Made by a program: the position numbers and the translations under genes. A stretch of 64,000 bases of DNA, taken from Chloroflexota bacterium (GTDB taxonomy: Bacteria > Chloroflexota > UBA11872). Below the pieces are notes generated by a model, which made no database searches, had not been told where the DNA came from, and worked only from the letters and a program-made list of their open reading frames with translations. This document shows positions 17,431-27,421 of the stretch, piece after piece; position 1 is the first letter of the stretch; each line of letters begins with the position of its first letter. The stretch lies in contig JAJECS010000024.1 of the NCBI GenBank assembly GCA_022821905.1, positions 124,001-188,000 of the forward strand. The letters are read 5' to 3'.

Positions 17431-17756
17431 CTCAATCGGCTCTCAGGCGAACCTGCCAGCAACTATAGCCGCCCGTGTTCAGCAAGCTCGGGGCGGCCAC
17501 ACCGCGCCGAGCTCCCGACATGTCGCTCAGCCTGTTACGGAGGTTCCGAATACGGCCCTGGGTCACGCCCAACTCCGCTCGCCCCCGTATTAAGTCCGGG
17601 GTAAGCTCTGGGCTTTTCGACGGTGCCATCGAACCGGTCGGCGCGCACGAAGGCTCATGCCTTCGCCTCAATCGGACGATTTGTGTCGAGCGCAAAGGAG
17701 CAGGCGGGCCTCACGCCCAAATCGTCTCCGCTCCGTCCCGAAGAGTCAGTACGGGC
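17431..17756. other. Intergenic region, no gene recognised
   Basis: 326 bp between the start of the MFS gene and the end of oppF (both minus strand). Short open frames here have no recognisable protein features. It should contain the MFS promoter, but I see no convincing -35/-10 pair and no terminator hairpin with a T run. Confidence 0.5.
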
Positions 17757-18845
17757 CTACGCCCCGTTCGCGGCCATGGGCAGCGCGCCGCCGGCGGACT
17801 CGATGTCGTTCCAGAAGTGGCAGGAGACGTAGTGCCCGTCGCCCACGTCGGTCAGCTCCGGCTCTTCCGTCGCGCAGCGGTCCTGCGCCCACGGGCAACG
17901 GGGGTGGAAGCGGCAGCCGGACGGCGGGTTCACCGGGCTCGGCACGTCGCCGGTGAGGATGATGCGCTCGCGCTTGGCTTCCAGATCGGGGTCGGGCACC
18001 GGCACGGCGGACAGCAGACATCGGGTATACGGGTGCAGCGGGCGCAGGTAGAACTGCTCGCTCGGGGCCATCTCGACGATCTGGCCGAGGTACATCACCG
18101 CGATCCGGTGACTGATCTGCCGCACCACCTTGAAGTCGTGCGAGATGAATAGATAGGCCACTCCCAGCTGCTGCTGCAAATCCAGCAGCAGGTTCATGAT
18201 CTGCGCCTGGATCGACACGTCGAGCGCCGACACCGGCTCGTCGCAGACGATGAACGAGGGTTGCACGGCCAGCGCGCGGGCGAAGGCGATGCGCTGCCGC
18301 TGTCCGCCGGAGAACTCGTGCGGATAGCGGCTGGCGAAGCGCGGGTCGAGCCCCACCAATTCCAGCAGCTCGCGCACGCGCTGGCGACGCTCGTCGCGGC
18401 TGTCGTAGAGATCGTGCACCTGCAGCGGCTCTTCGATGATCCGTCCGACCGACATCCGCGGATTCAGGGAGCCGTAGGGGTCTTGGAAGATCATCTGCAT
18501 CTTCCGCCTCGCGCGCCGTTGGTCGTCGCGTGAGAGCTGGACGAGATCGTTGCCCTCGAAAACCACCTCACCTGCGGTCGGCGGCTCGAGCTGCATGATC
18601 GTGTTTCCGGTGGTGGTCTTGCCGCAGCCGGACTCGCCAACCAGGCCCAGGGTCTCGCCCGCCTTCAAATCGAAGCTGATGCCGTCAACCGCCCGCACCA
18701 GCCCGGACTGGCGGCGAATGATGAAGCCGCGCATCACGGGGAAGTACTTCGTGAGGCCCTTGACCGTCAGCAGCGTTTCGCCGTTCGCCGAACCATTCCC
18801 GCCATAAGCGGTGGTCCTCGTTCCGCCTGCCGTGGTTTCACTCAT
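17757..18845 (-). CDS. oppF: Oligopeptide/dipeptide-type ABC transporter ATP-binding protein (OppF/DppF-like)
   Basis: 362 aa ATPase of a peptide/nickel-type importer. Walker [13 protein letters not shown]-loop [17 protein letters not shown], signature [15 protein letters not shown], Walker [17 protein letters not shown] and H-loop FISHDFKVV are intact. The C-terminal oligopeptide-transporter tail with cysteines is present ([15 protein letters not shown]). It overlaps oppD by 4 bp. No permease or binding-protein gene is in this operon; OppB/C-like permeases are at 57.7-59.7 kb. Confidence 0.93.
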   Translation of the reverse strand: MSETTAGGTRTTAYGGNGSANGETLLTVKGLTKYFPVMRGFIIRRQSGLVRAVDGISFDLKAGETLGLVGESGCGKTTTGNTIMQLEPPTAGEVVFEGNDLVQLSRDDQRRARRKMQMIFQDPYGSLNPRMSVGRIIEEPLQVHDLYDSRDERRQRVRELLELVGLDPRFASRYPHEFSGGQRQRIAFARALAVQPSFIVCDEPVSALDVSIQAQIMNLLLDLQQQLGVAYLFISHDFKVVRQISHRIAVMYLGQIVEMAPSEQFYLRPLHPYTRCLLSAVPVPDPDLEAKRERIILTGDVPSPVNPPSGCRFHPRCPWAQDRCATEEPELTDVGDGHYVSCHFWNDIESAGGALPMAANGA

Positions 18846-19891
18846 CGCAACTCACCCGTATCCACGTCCACCCAGCAGCGGAGCGACCGACCCTCGTCGA
18901 TCGTCTCCACAGGTGGCATTTCCTCGATGCACTTGTCCTTGACATACCGGCAGCGCGCCGCAAACGGGCATCCGACCGGAAGGTTCGTCATGTCCGGCGG
19001 GGCGCCGGGAATGGCGCTCAGCCGATCCCCGCGCGCGGCGGAGATGCTGGGCATGGATTCCAGCAGGCCAATGGTATAGGGGTGTTTCGGCGTATAGAAG
19101 ATGTCACGGCCCGATGCCCGTTCGACGATGTAGCCGCCGTACATCACCACGATCTCCTCGCAGAACCCGGCCACCAGCGCCAGGTCGTGGGTAATCAGGA
19201 TGGCGGCCATGCCAAGTTCTTTGCGCAGGTCGGAAATCAGCTCGATGACCTGCGCTTGAATCGTCACGTCCAGCGCGGTGGTCGGCTCGTCAGCGATCAG
19301 CAGCTGCGGCTGGCACGAGATCGCCATCGCGATCATGGCCCGCTGCTGCATGCCGCCAGATAGCTGGTGCGGATAGTCGTTGGCGCGCTCGGCGGGCGAA
19401 GGGATTCCCACCCGGTCGAGGAGCTCCACCGTGTGCGCGCGGGCCTCGTCCTTGCTCACGCCCAGGTGCAGCCGCTGCGCCTCGTCGATCTGGCGGCCGA
19501 CCGTGAGCACCGGATTGAGGGAGCTCATCGGGTCTTGAAAGATCATGGAGATCTTGCCGCCGCGGATGCCCCGCATCTCGTTGGGCGGAATCTGCAGCAG
19601 GGACACTCGGCCGGCGCGCGTCTCGATAATCTCTTCCGGATCGACATCCATGATGTCGGTGTCGCCGAACATCACTTCGCCGCCGGTGATTCGACCGGCC
19701 GGTTGAGGGATCAGCCGCAGCAGGGCCAGCGAGCTCACGCTCTTGCCGCTGCCCGACTCTCCCACGATTCCAAGCGAACCGCCGCCCGAGAGCTCGTATT
19801 CGATTCCATTGACCGCCCGAACAATCCCCTCGTCCGTCTTGAATTCGACGGCAAGGCCTCGAACCTCGAGCAAGTGGCCGTTCTCGCTCAT
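18842..19891 (-). CDS. oppD: Oligopeptide/dipeptide-type ABC transporter ATP-binding protein (OppD/DppD-like)
   Basis: 349 aa ATPase partner of OppF. Walker [13 protein letters not shown]-loop [17 protein letters not shown], signature [15 protein letters not shown], Walker [18 protein letters not shown]-loop [11 protein letters not shown]. The Cys-containing C-terminal tail ([15 protein letters not shown]) is typical of the OppD group and may hold an iron-sulfur cluster as in some relatives. It overlaps hyuB upstream and oppF downstream by 4 bp each, so the transporter ATPases are translationally coupled to the hydantoinase genes. Confidence 0.93.
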   Translation of the reverse strand: MSENGHLLEVRGLAVEFKTDEGIVRAVNGIEYELSGGGSLGIVGESGSGKSVSSLALLRLIPQPAGRITGGEVMFGDTDIMDVDPEEIIETRAGRVSLLQIPPNEMRGIRGGKISMIFQDPMSSLNPVLTVGRQIDEAQRLHLGVSKDEARAHTVELLDRVGIPSPAERANDYPHQLSGGMQQRAMIAMAISCQPQLLIADEPTTALDVTIQAQVIELISDLRKELGMAAILITHDLALVAGFCEEIVVMYGGYIVERASGRDIFYTPKHPYTIGLLESMPSISAARGDRLSAIPGAPPDMTNLPVGCPFAARCRYVKDKCIEEMPPVETIDEGRSLRCWVDVDTGELR

Positions 19892-21936
19892 GTCGCCTGC
19901 CCAATCACTTCGTCCGCGTGCCTCGGCAGCCAGTAGTCGTGATACCGATCATCGCACTCTACGGAGCAGAAGCGCATCCCGCCGGCGCTCACCCACACGT
20001 CGCGCGGGATCACCTGGCCGCAAAGCCGGCAGTTTGTCACGTCAGTTTCCCACCAATCGCCCTTGTGCTGCTCCCAGTGCCCGCCAGTTTCGGAGCGTGC
20101 CACGGCGGCGACGGGCTCGCGCGTCTCGTCGGTGACGGTCGGCGCTGCGAGAGACGGCGCATCGGCGCGGAGCCTCGCCGTCTCGTCGGCGTCGATGGCC
20201 AGCGTGCCGTTGAGACGCTGCAGCGCCACGCCGTAAACGTCGCGCGCAGCCGTCTCCGACACGAATCCCTCCAAGACATCCCGACGCACGGCTTCCGGAG
20301 CGCGTGCCCGCGGATCGCCGTAGCCTCCCCCGCCGGGACTCGCGAGCATAACCTGATCGCCCTGTTTCAGCACAATGTTGGCCACGCGCGAGTTGCTGGG
20401 CGTGCCGTATTCCTCGCGGAACGTCACGAACGTGTCGTGGCCGGCGCGCTTGACGAGCAGCGCCGAACGCTGCCCGTCCTCGCCGCCAAACAGGCCCCAG
20501 GCGCCCGACACCATGCGGTCGAATAGCGCCGACACGGTGATCTCGGGCGCCCGCACCTCGAGTATCCGCTCCGAACCAAGCCCTCCCCGCTGCGCGCCGG
20601 CGCCGCCCGAGTCCTGCCGCAGGCGATAGGACCGCTCGAGGAACGGGTATCGAGTCTCGAAAATCTCCACCGGCGTCGACGGGCAGTTGCCGTTGGGGAT
20701 CACCTGGTTGCTGTTGCCGTCCGCGTTGGCCCGGCCGCCCCAGCCGACCCCGTCGAAGTGGTAGTGCACGTAGTACCGATCGGTGTCCGGATGCGTGCCG
20801 CCGAAGAGGAAGTTGCAGGAGGTGCCGCCGGTGTCCGCCGAGACCCGGTCCGGCACGGCCTTGGAGAGGGCGCCGATGACGATGCCCCACACCCGCGGAT
20901 GCGTCTCCGTGTTGCCGCCCACGCACGGCCCGGGATGAACGACGTTGGTGATCGTGCCCGGCGGGGCGATCACCGTGATGGGCCGGTAGGCGCCGTCGTT
21001 GTGGGGCACGTTGTTGTCGGCAAAGTGGAACACGGCGTTGTAGGTGCCGGAGGCCGTCACGCCGTAGGTGCAGTTCAGCACGTGCTCCGCCTGCGGATCG
21101 CTCTCGCTGAAATCGGCCACGAGGCTCCCGTCGGAAACGACCAGCCGCAGCCGAATCCAGTCATGCAACGGCACGTCGCGGGCGTCTTCCATGTGGCCCT
21201 CGAAGGTGTATTCGCCGTCCGGGATGGCGCGAATCTCGTCCCGCATCCAACGCTCGGCGTAGTCGAGCAACTCGTCGCTCACCTGGGTGATGCGCTCGAC
21301 GCCATAGACGTCCAGCAGCTCGTGCGTGCGCTGTTCAGCCACGTTCAGCGACGCCATCATGGCGTGCAGGTCGCCCCACGTATATCGCGGCGCGCGGTGG
21401 TTGGACATCATGATGCGCCACACGTCTTCGTTGTATTCGCCGCCGCGCATCAGCCACACCGGCGGCAGGCGCAGACCCTCCTGGTAGATCTCGGTGGCGG
21501 TGGCCGCGAACCCGCCGACGGCCAGGCCGCCAATCTCCACCAGGTGCGCGATGTTCGACACGTAGCCAAAGATCTCGCCGTCGTAGAAGACGGGCTTGAT
21601 CACCACGTGCTCCGGCATGTGGACGCCGCCCCGGTAGGGGTCGTTGTGCACGATGATGTCGCCCTCGCGCACGTTCTCCTCGCCGATCTCGGCGATGAGC
21701 CACTTGACCACAAAGCGGATCGCGCCCACCTGCGCGGGGCAGAACTCGGTTTGCGCGAGCATGCGCCCGTGGCGGTCGAATAGGACGCAGGAGAAGTCAC
21801 GGCTCTCGCTGAAGATTGGCGAGTAGGCCGTGCGCATCATCGTGGTGCCCATCTCGCGGCAGATGCCGACCAGGCGGTTGTAGACAACGTTGAGCGTGAC
21901 CAGGTCGACGCTGGATGGGGCGCTGGACGTTGTCAT
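19888..21936 (-). CDS. hyuB: Hydantoinase B / acetophenone carboxylase-type subunit with C-terminal zinc-finger-like tail
   Basis: 682 aa HyuB family. The core has typical stretches: ICREMGTTMMRTAYSPIFSE, SRDFSCVLFDRHGRMLAQ, DIIVHNDPYRGGVHMPEHV, NCTYGVTASGTYNAVFHF, CVGGNTETHPRVWG and LASPGGGGYGDPRAR. With HyuA it forms ATP-dependent N-methylhydantoinase/5-oxoprolinase-type hydrolases or related carboxylases. Unusually, the C-terminus adds a C-x2-C-x17-C-x3-C motif (Cys 636, 639, 657, 661; ending FCSVEC), like a TRASH/YHS-type zinc site. The second HyuB at 31065-32867 lacks it. It starts 28 bp after hyuA. Confidence 0.92.
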   Translation of the reverse strand: MTTSSAPSSVDLVTLNVVYNRLVGICREMGTTMMRTAYSPIFSESRDFSCVLFDRHGRMLAQTEFCPAQVGAIRFVVKWLIAEIGEENVREGDIIVHNDPYRGGVHMPEHVVIKPVFYDGEIFGYVSNIAHLVEIGGLAVGGFAATATEIYQEGLRLPPVWLMRGGEYNEDVWRIMMSNHRAPRYTWGDLHAMMASLNVAEQRTHELLDVYGVERITQVSDELLDYAERWMRDEIRAIPDGEYTFEGHMEDARDVPLHDWIRLRLVVSDGSLVADFSESDPQAEHVLNCTYGVTASGTYNAVFHFADNNVPHNDGAYRPITVIAPPGTITNVVHPGPCVGGNTETHPRVWGIVIGALSKAVPDRVSADTGGTSCNFLFGGTHPDTDRYYVHYHFDGVGWGGRANADGNSNQVIPNGNCPSTPVEIFETRYPFLERSYRLRQDSGGAGAQRGGLGSERILEVRAPEITVSALFDRMVSGAWGLFGGEDGQRSALLVKRAGHDTFVTFREEYGTPSNSRVANIVLKQGDQVMLASPGGGGYGDPRARAPEAVRRDVLEGFVSETAARDVYGVALQRLNGTLAIDADETARLRADAPSLAAPTVTDETREPVAAVARSETGGHWEQHKGDWWETDVTNCRLCGQVIPRDVWVSAGGMRFCSVECDDRYHDYWLPRHADEVIGQAT

Positions 21937-21964
21937 CGGTGGCGACTCCGGGCACCTGGCGCGC

Positions 21965-24022
21965 TCATGCGGACGCCTCGGTCCATTCGAGCACGGCCGT
22001 GCCGTGCGGGCTGACGGTCAAAAGCTGACCGGGGTGGACGACGGTCGTTGAGTCGAGTTCTTCGATGATGGCCGGCCCCGCGATGCGATCGGCGGGCGAA
22101 AGGTCCTCGCGGGCATAGACGGGGCAGTCAACCGAGCCCTCGGACGAGAACCACACCTGGCGCGTTCCCGCAGGTTCCGCGGGCGGGCCCTCCGGCAACT
22201 CCGGCAACGCCGGCTTGGCGGTGTCCCCAAACACGGTGACGTTGAACTGCACCAACTCGATGATCTCGTCGGGGATGCGGTAGCCGTAGGTCGCCTCGTA
22301 GTGCGTCTCGAATGCCGCGAGAAGCTGGGCCAGCGATTCAGCGGAAACTTTGCCGCCCGGGATCGGGATCTCTTCCTCGTAGTTCTGACCGAGGTAGCGC
22401 ATGTTCACCGACCGCTGGATCTGCGGCGTGCCCGCGAAGCCCTCGTGCTCGAGGTCGGACGCCGCCTCCGCCACCAGCTCGTTGAGGCGCGCGTCGATGG
22501 ACGGGGCGTCCAATCGATCCGACCGCAGGATGTGCGTCCACGTCTTGTCCACGCGCATGTCGGCTAGCAATGTGCCGAAGGCGGAGCAGAGCCCTGGATG
22601 CGGCGGAATCAGCACCCGCCGCGCGCCGATCACCTTGGCGATGGCCGCCGCATGCAGCGGGCCCGCGCCGCCAAAGGCCACCAGGCTGAACTGCCGCGGG
22701 TCCAGACCGCGCCGCACGGTGAGCAGGCGCATGGCCTCCGCGATGTTTTCAACGGCAATATCCAGCACGGCCTGAGCCGTGGCCTCGGGCCCGAGGCCGA
22801 GCGTGCCGCCAAGGTCGGATAGGGCGCGCTGTGCGAGATCGGCATCGAGCCGCACCTCGCCGCCCAGGAAGTTCTCGGGATTGAGCCGACCCAGCACCAC
22901 GTTGGCGTCCGTGACCGTCGGCTCGACGCCGCCCTGCGCGTAGCACACCGGCCCCGGCACGGCGCCGGCGCTCTGCGGCCCGGCCTGCAGCAATCCGCCG
23001 CGGTTGACCCAGGCGATGGATCCGCCGCCGGCGCCCATGGTCGTCATCTCGATGAACGGCGCCGCGACCGGCAGGCCGAACTCGATCTCCCAGGCCGTGG
23101 TGTAGCCGATGGCGCCATCGTCCACCACGCCGACGTCGGTGCTGGTGCCGCCCATGTCGAAGCTGATGATGTTGTCGTCGTTGAGGGACTCGGCGTAATA
23201 CTTCGCGGCGATGATCCCGCCCGGCAGGCCGGACAGCACCGTTTGCGCCGGGCGGTCCGCCGCCGACTCCGCCAACATCTGGCCGCCGTTGGACTTCATC
23301 ACCGCCCAGGAGCGGGTATTCCCCCACGCCGCCAGCCCCTCGTCCAACGCGTGGATGAATCCCTGCAACAGCGGCCGGATATAGGCGTCGGCGATGGTCG
23401 TGCTGGCCCGGTCGTATTCGCGCCAGATCGGCGCGACCTCGTGCGACAGCGAAATCGACAGCTCGGGGAATTCTCCGGCCAGGTACTCGCGGATCATGCG
23501 CTCGTGGTCGGGCTTGACGTACGAGAACAAGCAGTTGACCGCCACCGCCACGGCGCCGTTCGTGCGTTCGTTCAGCCGCTCGCGCAGCATGTCGCCGAGA
23601 CTGCCGAGGGCTTCCGGCGTCAGCGGGTCCACGACGACGCCCATGTAGTCGAGCCGCTCTGCCACGCCCAGGCAGTCGCGGCGCGCCACCAGGGGCTCCG
23701 GGCGCTCCCAGTCCAGGTCGTAGTGGAACTTGCGATCCACCCGCTGCAGGAACGGCACATCCTCGAATCCCGAGGTGGTCACGTACAGCACCCGGGCGCC
23801 CTTGCGTTGGAGCAACGCATTGACGCCAACCGTGGTGCCGAGCACGAAGTAGCCCACCTCGTCGGAGGGAATGCCGCTGTGCTCGAGCGCGTCGAAGATC
23901 GCGTCGCTCGGGGAATCCGGCGTTGACGGCCGCTTGACGACCTGGGCTTCGCCCGATTCCTCATCGAGGGCGACGAAGTCGGTGAAGGTTCCGCCCGTGT
24001 CGATACCGATGCGAATCGCCAA
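21965..24022 (-). CDS. hyuA: Hydantoinase A / 5-oxoprolinase-type ATP-binding subunit
   Basis: 685 aa HyuA family, which activates the substrate by phosphorylation with ATP. The N-terminal phosphate-binding motif RIGIDTGGTFTDFVALDEE, the second ATP-site motif SFDMGGTSTDVGVV, MGAGGGSIAWV and VAFGGAGPLHA are all present. Start codon appears to be TTG at 24020-24022, placing the GIDTGGT motif at the very N-terminus as in relatives. It sits 12 bp after the dehydrogenase stop, in the epimerase-dehydrogenase-hyuA-hyuB-oppD-oppF operon. Substrate unknown: a cyclic amide or N-methylhydantoin-like compound is possible. Confidence 0.92.
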   Translation of the reverse strand: MAIRIGIDTGGTFTDFVALDEESGEAQVVKRPSTPDSPSDAIFDALEHSGIPSDEVGYFVLGTTVGVNALLQRKGARVLYVTTSGFEDVPFLQRVDRKFHYDLDWERPEPLVARRDCLGVAERLDYMGVVVDPLTPEALGSLGDMLRERLNERTNGAVAVAVNCLFSYVKPDHERMIREYLAGEFPELSISLSHEVAPIWREYDRASTTIADAYIRPLLQGFIHALDEGLAAWGNTRSWAVMKSNGGQMLAESAADRPAQTVLSGLPGGIIAAKYYAESLNDDNIISFDMGGTSTDVGVVDDGAIGYTTAWEIEFGLPVAAPFIEMTTMGAGGGSIAWVNRGGLLQAGPQSAGAVPGPVCYAQGGVEPTVTDANVVLGRLNPENFLGGEVRLDADLAQRALSDLGGTLGLGPEATAQAVLDIAVENIAEAMRLLTVRRGLDPRQFSLVAFGGAGPLHAAAIAKVIGARRVLIPPHPGLCSAFGTLLADMRVDKTWTHILRSDRLDAPSIDARLNELVAEAASDLEHEGFAGTPQIQRSVNMRYLGQNYEEEIPIPGGKVSAESLAQLLAAFETHYEATYGYRIPDEIIELVQFNVTVFGDTAKPALPELPEGPPAEPAGTRQVWFSSEGSVDCPVYAREDLSPADRIAGPAIIEELDSTTVVHPGQLLTVSPHGTAVLEWTEASA

Positions 24023-24034
24023 TGCGCGCCTGCC

Positions 24035-25009
24035 TCAGATCACCCGATGTAGGGGCTCGTCGCCGAGCAGGATACGACGCACCTCGGCCACGGCCGCAAG
24101 TTCGCAGTCCAACGCCGCGGTTTCCGACTTCCAGGCGATGTGGGGCGTGACGATGAGGTTGGCCTCGCGGAGCAAGGGATGGTCGAAGTCCGGCGGCTCG
24201 GTCTCGAACACGTCCAGACCAGCCCCGCCCAAGGCGCCAGAGGCTAGCGCACGTTGCAAAGCATGGTGATCGACGATGCCGCCGCGCGAAACATTGATCA
24301 GCAGCGCCCCGCGGCGCATGCGAGCAAATTGCGGCGCGCCGAGCATTCCCCGGGTGTCGTCGGTGAGCGGTACGTGAACCGTCAGTGCATCCAACGATGC
24401 CAACAGATCATCGAGGTCGCTCGCCACGCGCATCTCGGCTCCGGCCGGCGGCGTGAGCCGGTCCGCCGGAAGAAAGGGATCGAAGACCACCAGCCGCATG
24501 CCGAATCCGGCGGCCAGCGCCGCCGTGGCGCGGCCGATGCGCCCGTAGCCCAGCACGCCGAGCGTGGAGCCGCGCAGGCGCCTTGGCTGGAACGTGTCGT
24601 CGTAGGTCCGCCACTTGTGCCGCTCGCGCACGTCGACATCCGATGCGGTCACGCAGCGCGCCAGCGCCAGCAGCAGGGCGATGGCGTGCTCGGCGACTTC
24701 CGACGTGAAGGCGTCGGGCGTATGCGCCACCACCACGCCGCGCTCCCGCGCCGCGTTCAGGTCGACTTTCTCCGTGCCCACGCCGTACACGACGACGCCG
24801 CGCAGCTTGGGCGCGTGATCGAGCACTTCCCCATCGACCGGAGTCAACTCCGTGAGGAAGACATCCGCGTCGGCCACCGCCGACTTCAACTCGTCGCGGG
24901 ACGGATAGCCCAGGAACTCCAGGTCGGCGATGTCGTGCAGCGCCTCGATCTCGCGATCGCGGTGGGGCAGCCCGGCGCCGGCGGATACCACGCGAAACCG
25001 ACGGCTCAT
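24035..25009 (-). CDS. D-isomer-specific 2-hydroxyacid dehydrogenase
   Basis: 324 aa NAD(P)-dependent enzyme interconverting a D-2-hydroxyacid and a 2-keto acid. The Rossmann motif is GVLGYGRIGRATA, followed by the catalytic set Arg in LINVSRGGIVDHHAL, Glu in AGLDVFETEPPDF and His in VTPHIAWKS, all intact. I start at ATG 25007-25009 (MSRRFRVVSAG) rather than 19 codons earlier. It lies between an epimerase-like gene (37 bp gap) and hyuA (12 bp gap) and likely acts on the same substrate stream. It could equally be called glycerate or hydroxypyruvate reductase-like. Confidence 0.88.
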   Translation of the reverse strand: MSRRFRVVSAGAGLPHRDREIEALHDIADLEFLGYPSRDELKSAVADADVFLTELTPVDGEVLDHAPKLRGVVVYGVGTEKVDLNAARERGVVVAHTPDAFTSEVAEHAIALLLALARCVTASDVDVRERHKWRTYDDTFQPRRLRGSTLGVLGYGRIGRATAALAAGFGMRLVVFDPFLPADRLTPPAGAEMRVASDLDDLLASLDALTVHVPLTDDTRGMLGAPQFARMRRGALLINVSRGGIVDHHALQRALASGALGGAGLDVFETEPPDFDHPLLREANLIVTPHIAWKSETAALDCELAAVAEVRRILLGDEPLHRVI

Positions 25010-25046
25010 TCCAGAGCGCCCACCAGCCTGCGAGGAATTGCCGCCG

Positions 25047-26030
25047 TCACGCGCCGGCGCCGGCAAACCGCTTGGGGAAGTACTGCGCGCAGTTCTCCTC
25101 CAGCCAATCGACGCTCAGTTTCATCCACAGCTGCGGGTCGTACTGCGGCAGGCAGCACGTCTCGATGCAATGGGGCAGGTAGTCGGGATCCGGCACGTTC
25201 TGCTGAAGGATTTCCATGATCTCGGATATCTCCACGCTGCCGTAGCCCAAGGGGGCATGGAAAAATCGGGGCTCGCCGGTCGTGGTGATGGACTGCACGC
25301 GCATGTCCTTGAGGTGCGTCATCACGGTGTACGGCGCGGCCATGTGGGCGGCGTCTACCTGGTCCTCAACGACGGAGTAGCTGTTGGCGAAGTCGTAGTT
25401 GATCCGCAGCCACGGCGACGCCACGCCCTCCACCACCTGCACGATCTCGCTGATGCGGTAGTCCATGTGGTTTTCGAAGGCAAGGACAATGCCGCATTTC
25501 TCCGCGTCAACCACCAGTTTCGACAGGTTGTCGATCATGCGGTCGATCTGCTCGCCGATCGGCGTCTCGGTGCTGAAGTGCCCGAACCGCAGACCGCCGT
25601 TGGGCATCGGCTGACCGGGAGGCCCCGGCGGGTCGGCGTTGACCATGGCGCTGGTTCGCACGCCGCCGGCCTGCATCCACTCCAGGTGCATGGCGGCGCG
25701 CTCGTGCACCGGCGACCACTCGTCGCGGTCGACGGCCCAGGCGCCGTTGACCGAGCCGACCCACTCGATGCCGTTCTCGGCCAGCAGGTGACCATTAGCG
25801 GCGGCCGCCTCCTTGCCATCCAAGAGCGACGCGGCCGTATAGAGGTTGTCGAAGCCCCATTCATTGCAGCGCTCGATCCACCACTCCAGCGCCCCGTCCA
25901 ACTCCTCGGGCGGCTCGGTGGTGGTGCCGTAGGGATACTCCAAGCCACGAAAGCCGTACTCCGGCTGGTCGATGCGCAGCCCCGGGTATGACACCCAGCG
26001 GTAGGCCGCCTGCGAAAGGCCGAGTCTCAT
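25047..26030 (-). CDS. Sugar phosphate isomerase/epimerase-like TIM-barrel protein
   Basis: 327 aa, third copy of the MKLGxSQ subfamily: MRLGLSQAAYRWVSYPGLR, AFENHMDYRISEIVQVVEG, LRINYDFANSYSVVEDQ, VMTHLKDMRVQSI and CIETCCLPQYDPQ. It is most like the protein at 11486-12493 (shared FFNAP/FFHAP after GEPR, and VLQQ/ILQQ before the C-terminal ligand). It is the first gene of the hydantoinase/Opp operon. Probably a divalent-metal enzyme acting on a keto-sugar or polyol. Confidence 0.82.
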   Translation of the reverse strand: MRLGLSQAAYRWVSYPGLRIDQPEYGFRGLEYPYGTTTEPPEELDGALEWWIERCNEWGFDNLYTAASLLDGKEAAAANGHLLAENGIEWVGSVNGAWAVDRDEWSPVHERAAMHLEWMQAGGVRTSAMVNADPPGPPGQPMPNGGLRFGHFSTETPIGEQIDRMIDNLSKLVVDAEKCGIVLAFENHMDYRISEIVQVVEGVASPWLRINYDFANSYSVVEDQVDAAHMAAPYTVMTHLKDMRVQSITTTGEPRFFHAPLGYGSVEISEIMEILQQNVPDPDYLPHCIETCCLPQYDPQLWMKLSVDWLEENCAQYFPKRFAGAGA

Positions 26031-26181
26031 TGCATCGCCCCCTGGTCCCTAGTCAATTCCGCGTCCACGACGCGTGTGGGTACAAGTATGACCGAAATCC
26101 GTCCAACGCACGCGCCCATTGCCTACCATTGCGGGCAGTCCGCCTGGATCGGCGCCGCCGCAACGGAATAGAGGTCAGACC

Positions 26182-27324
26182 GTGGATAGACCGCGAGCCA
26201 TCGTGCTGGGCACGGGCGTGATCGGGCGCGTGCACATCGACGCCCTGCGCCGCAATAACGTCGATATCGTGAGCCTGGTGGCGAGCAGCGAGGCGCGCAG
26301 CATCGCCGCCGCGGCGGACTTTGGCGTCCCCCGCGGAGACCCGGACCTGACCACCGCCCTGCGCGAAACCAAGCCAGACGTGGTGCACGTCTGCACGCCG
26401 GACACCCTGCACCTCGAGCAGGCCAGCGAAGCGCTCGATGCGGGCGCGCACGTCGTGTGTGAGAAACCCCTCACCACCGACGCCGGGTCGGCCGGCGAGC
26501 TCTACCGGCGCGCAGCCGATTCGGGCCGCGTAAACGCCATCTGCTTCAACAATCGCTTCTACACGCTGGTGCAGGAGTTGGCCGCCCGCCGGCGGCTGGG
26601 CGCGCTCGACCGCGTCATGCTGGTGCGGGCCTCCGTCTCCGACGATACCTTCTGGCTCGAAACCGATTGGGACTGGCGGTTGGTGCCGGAGATGGGCGGG
26701 CCGACTATCGTCACCTCCACCACCGGCAGCCACCTGCTCGACCTCACCAGCTTCCTCATCGGCAGCCGCGTGGTCGCCGTGTGCGCGGACTTCCTGACCG
26801 CGCATGACACGCGCAAACGCCCCCGGCCCGACGGCGGCACCGACGACTTTCACGCTCCGGGCGAGGATGTCTCGAACCTGCTGGTCCACTGGGAAAACGG
26901 CGCCCGCGGCGTGCTCTCGCTTTCGCACGTGGCCGTGGGGCACCCCTACCGCGTCCGCGTCGAGATCGACGCCTCGGCTATGGGCGCGAGCTGGGACTCG
27001 GAGCGACCGAACGAGCTGTGGCTCGGGCACCGCACCGAGCCCAATGAGATCGTGCTGCCAGATCCGCGCCACGCGACGGAGGAAGGCGCCTATTTCATGG
27101 ACAACCCCGGCGCCTATCGCGAGGGCTTCGGCGACACGTTCCGGCTGCTCTTCCGCGAGGTCTACCGCGCCGTCGCCCAGGGCGGCCAGCCCGACGCGCC
27201 GACCTTCCCGACGTTCCAGGACGGCTACGGCATCCAGATCGTGCACGACGCCGCCCTGCAGAGCTTCCAGGAGCGCCGCTGGGTCGACGTGGACTGGACG
27301 GCGTTCGACGGCCGGTCGACCTAG
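26182..27324 (+). CDS. Gfo/Idh/MocA-family NAD(P)-dependent oxidoreductase
   Basis: 380 aa from GTG 26182, six bases after GAGGT. The Rossmann N-terminus RAIVLGTGVIGRVHIDALRR and the family motif CEKPLTTDAG (Lys of the EKP motif) are present. Next come the substrate domain strands TSTTGSHLLDLTSFLIGSR and VVAVCADFLTAHDTRKRPRP. Such enzymes oxidise or epimerise sugars and inositols with NAD(P). It is divergent from the hydantoinase operon, and a shared regulatory region lies at 26031-26181. Confidence 0.88.
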   Translation: MDRPRAIVLGTGVIGRVHIDALRRNNVDIVSLVASSEARSIAAAADFGVPRGDPDLTTALRETKPDVVHVCTPDTLHLEQASEALDAGAHVVCEKPLTTDAGSAGELYRRAADSGRVNAICFNNRFYTLVQELAARRRLGALDRVMLVRASVSDDTFWLETDWDWRLVPEMGGPTIVTSTTGSHLLDLTSFLIGSRVVAVCADFLTAHDTRKRPRPDGGTDDFHAPGEDVSNLLVHWENGARGVLSLSHVAVGHPYRVRVEIDASAMGASWDSERPNELWLGHRTEPNEIVLPDPRHATEEGAYFMDNPGAYREGFGDTFRLLFREVYRAVAQGGQPDAPTFPTFQDGYGIQIVHDAALQSFQERRWVDVDWTAFDGRST

Positions 27325-27392
27325 GCAGTCCGACTTCAAGGCAGGGCGGCCCGGGAACGGAAACTCGTCCGTCGCAATTGTCCTTGGGCTGT

Positions 27393-27421
27393 CTTCGCAG
27401 AAGTAGTTGAACGCTGCGAAG
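27393..27421. repeat. Inverted repeat downstream of the oxidoreductase
   Basis: CTTCGCAG and CTGCGAAG form a perfect 8-bp stem with a 13-base loop about 70 bp past the oxidoreductase stop. There is no T run after it, so it is at best a weak terminator. The rest of 27325-27637 shows no gene. Confidence 0.3.

Noticed and set aside
17475-17756. Small open frames in the gap upstream of the MFS gene
   Set aside because: No ribosome sites, no conserved features; overlapping frames on both strands are typical of GC-rich non-coding sequence.
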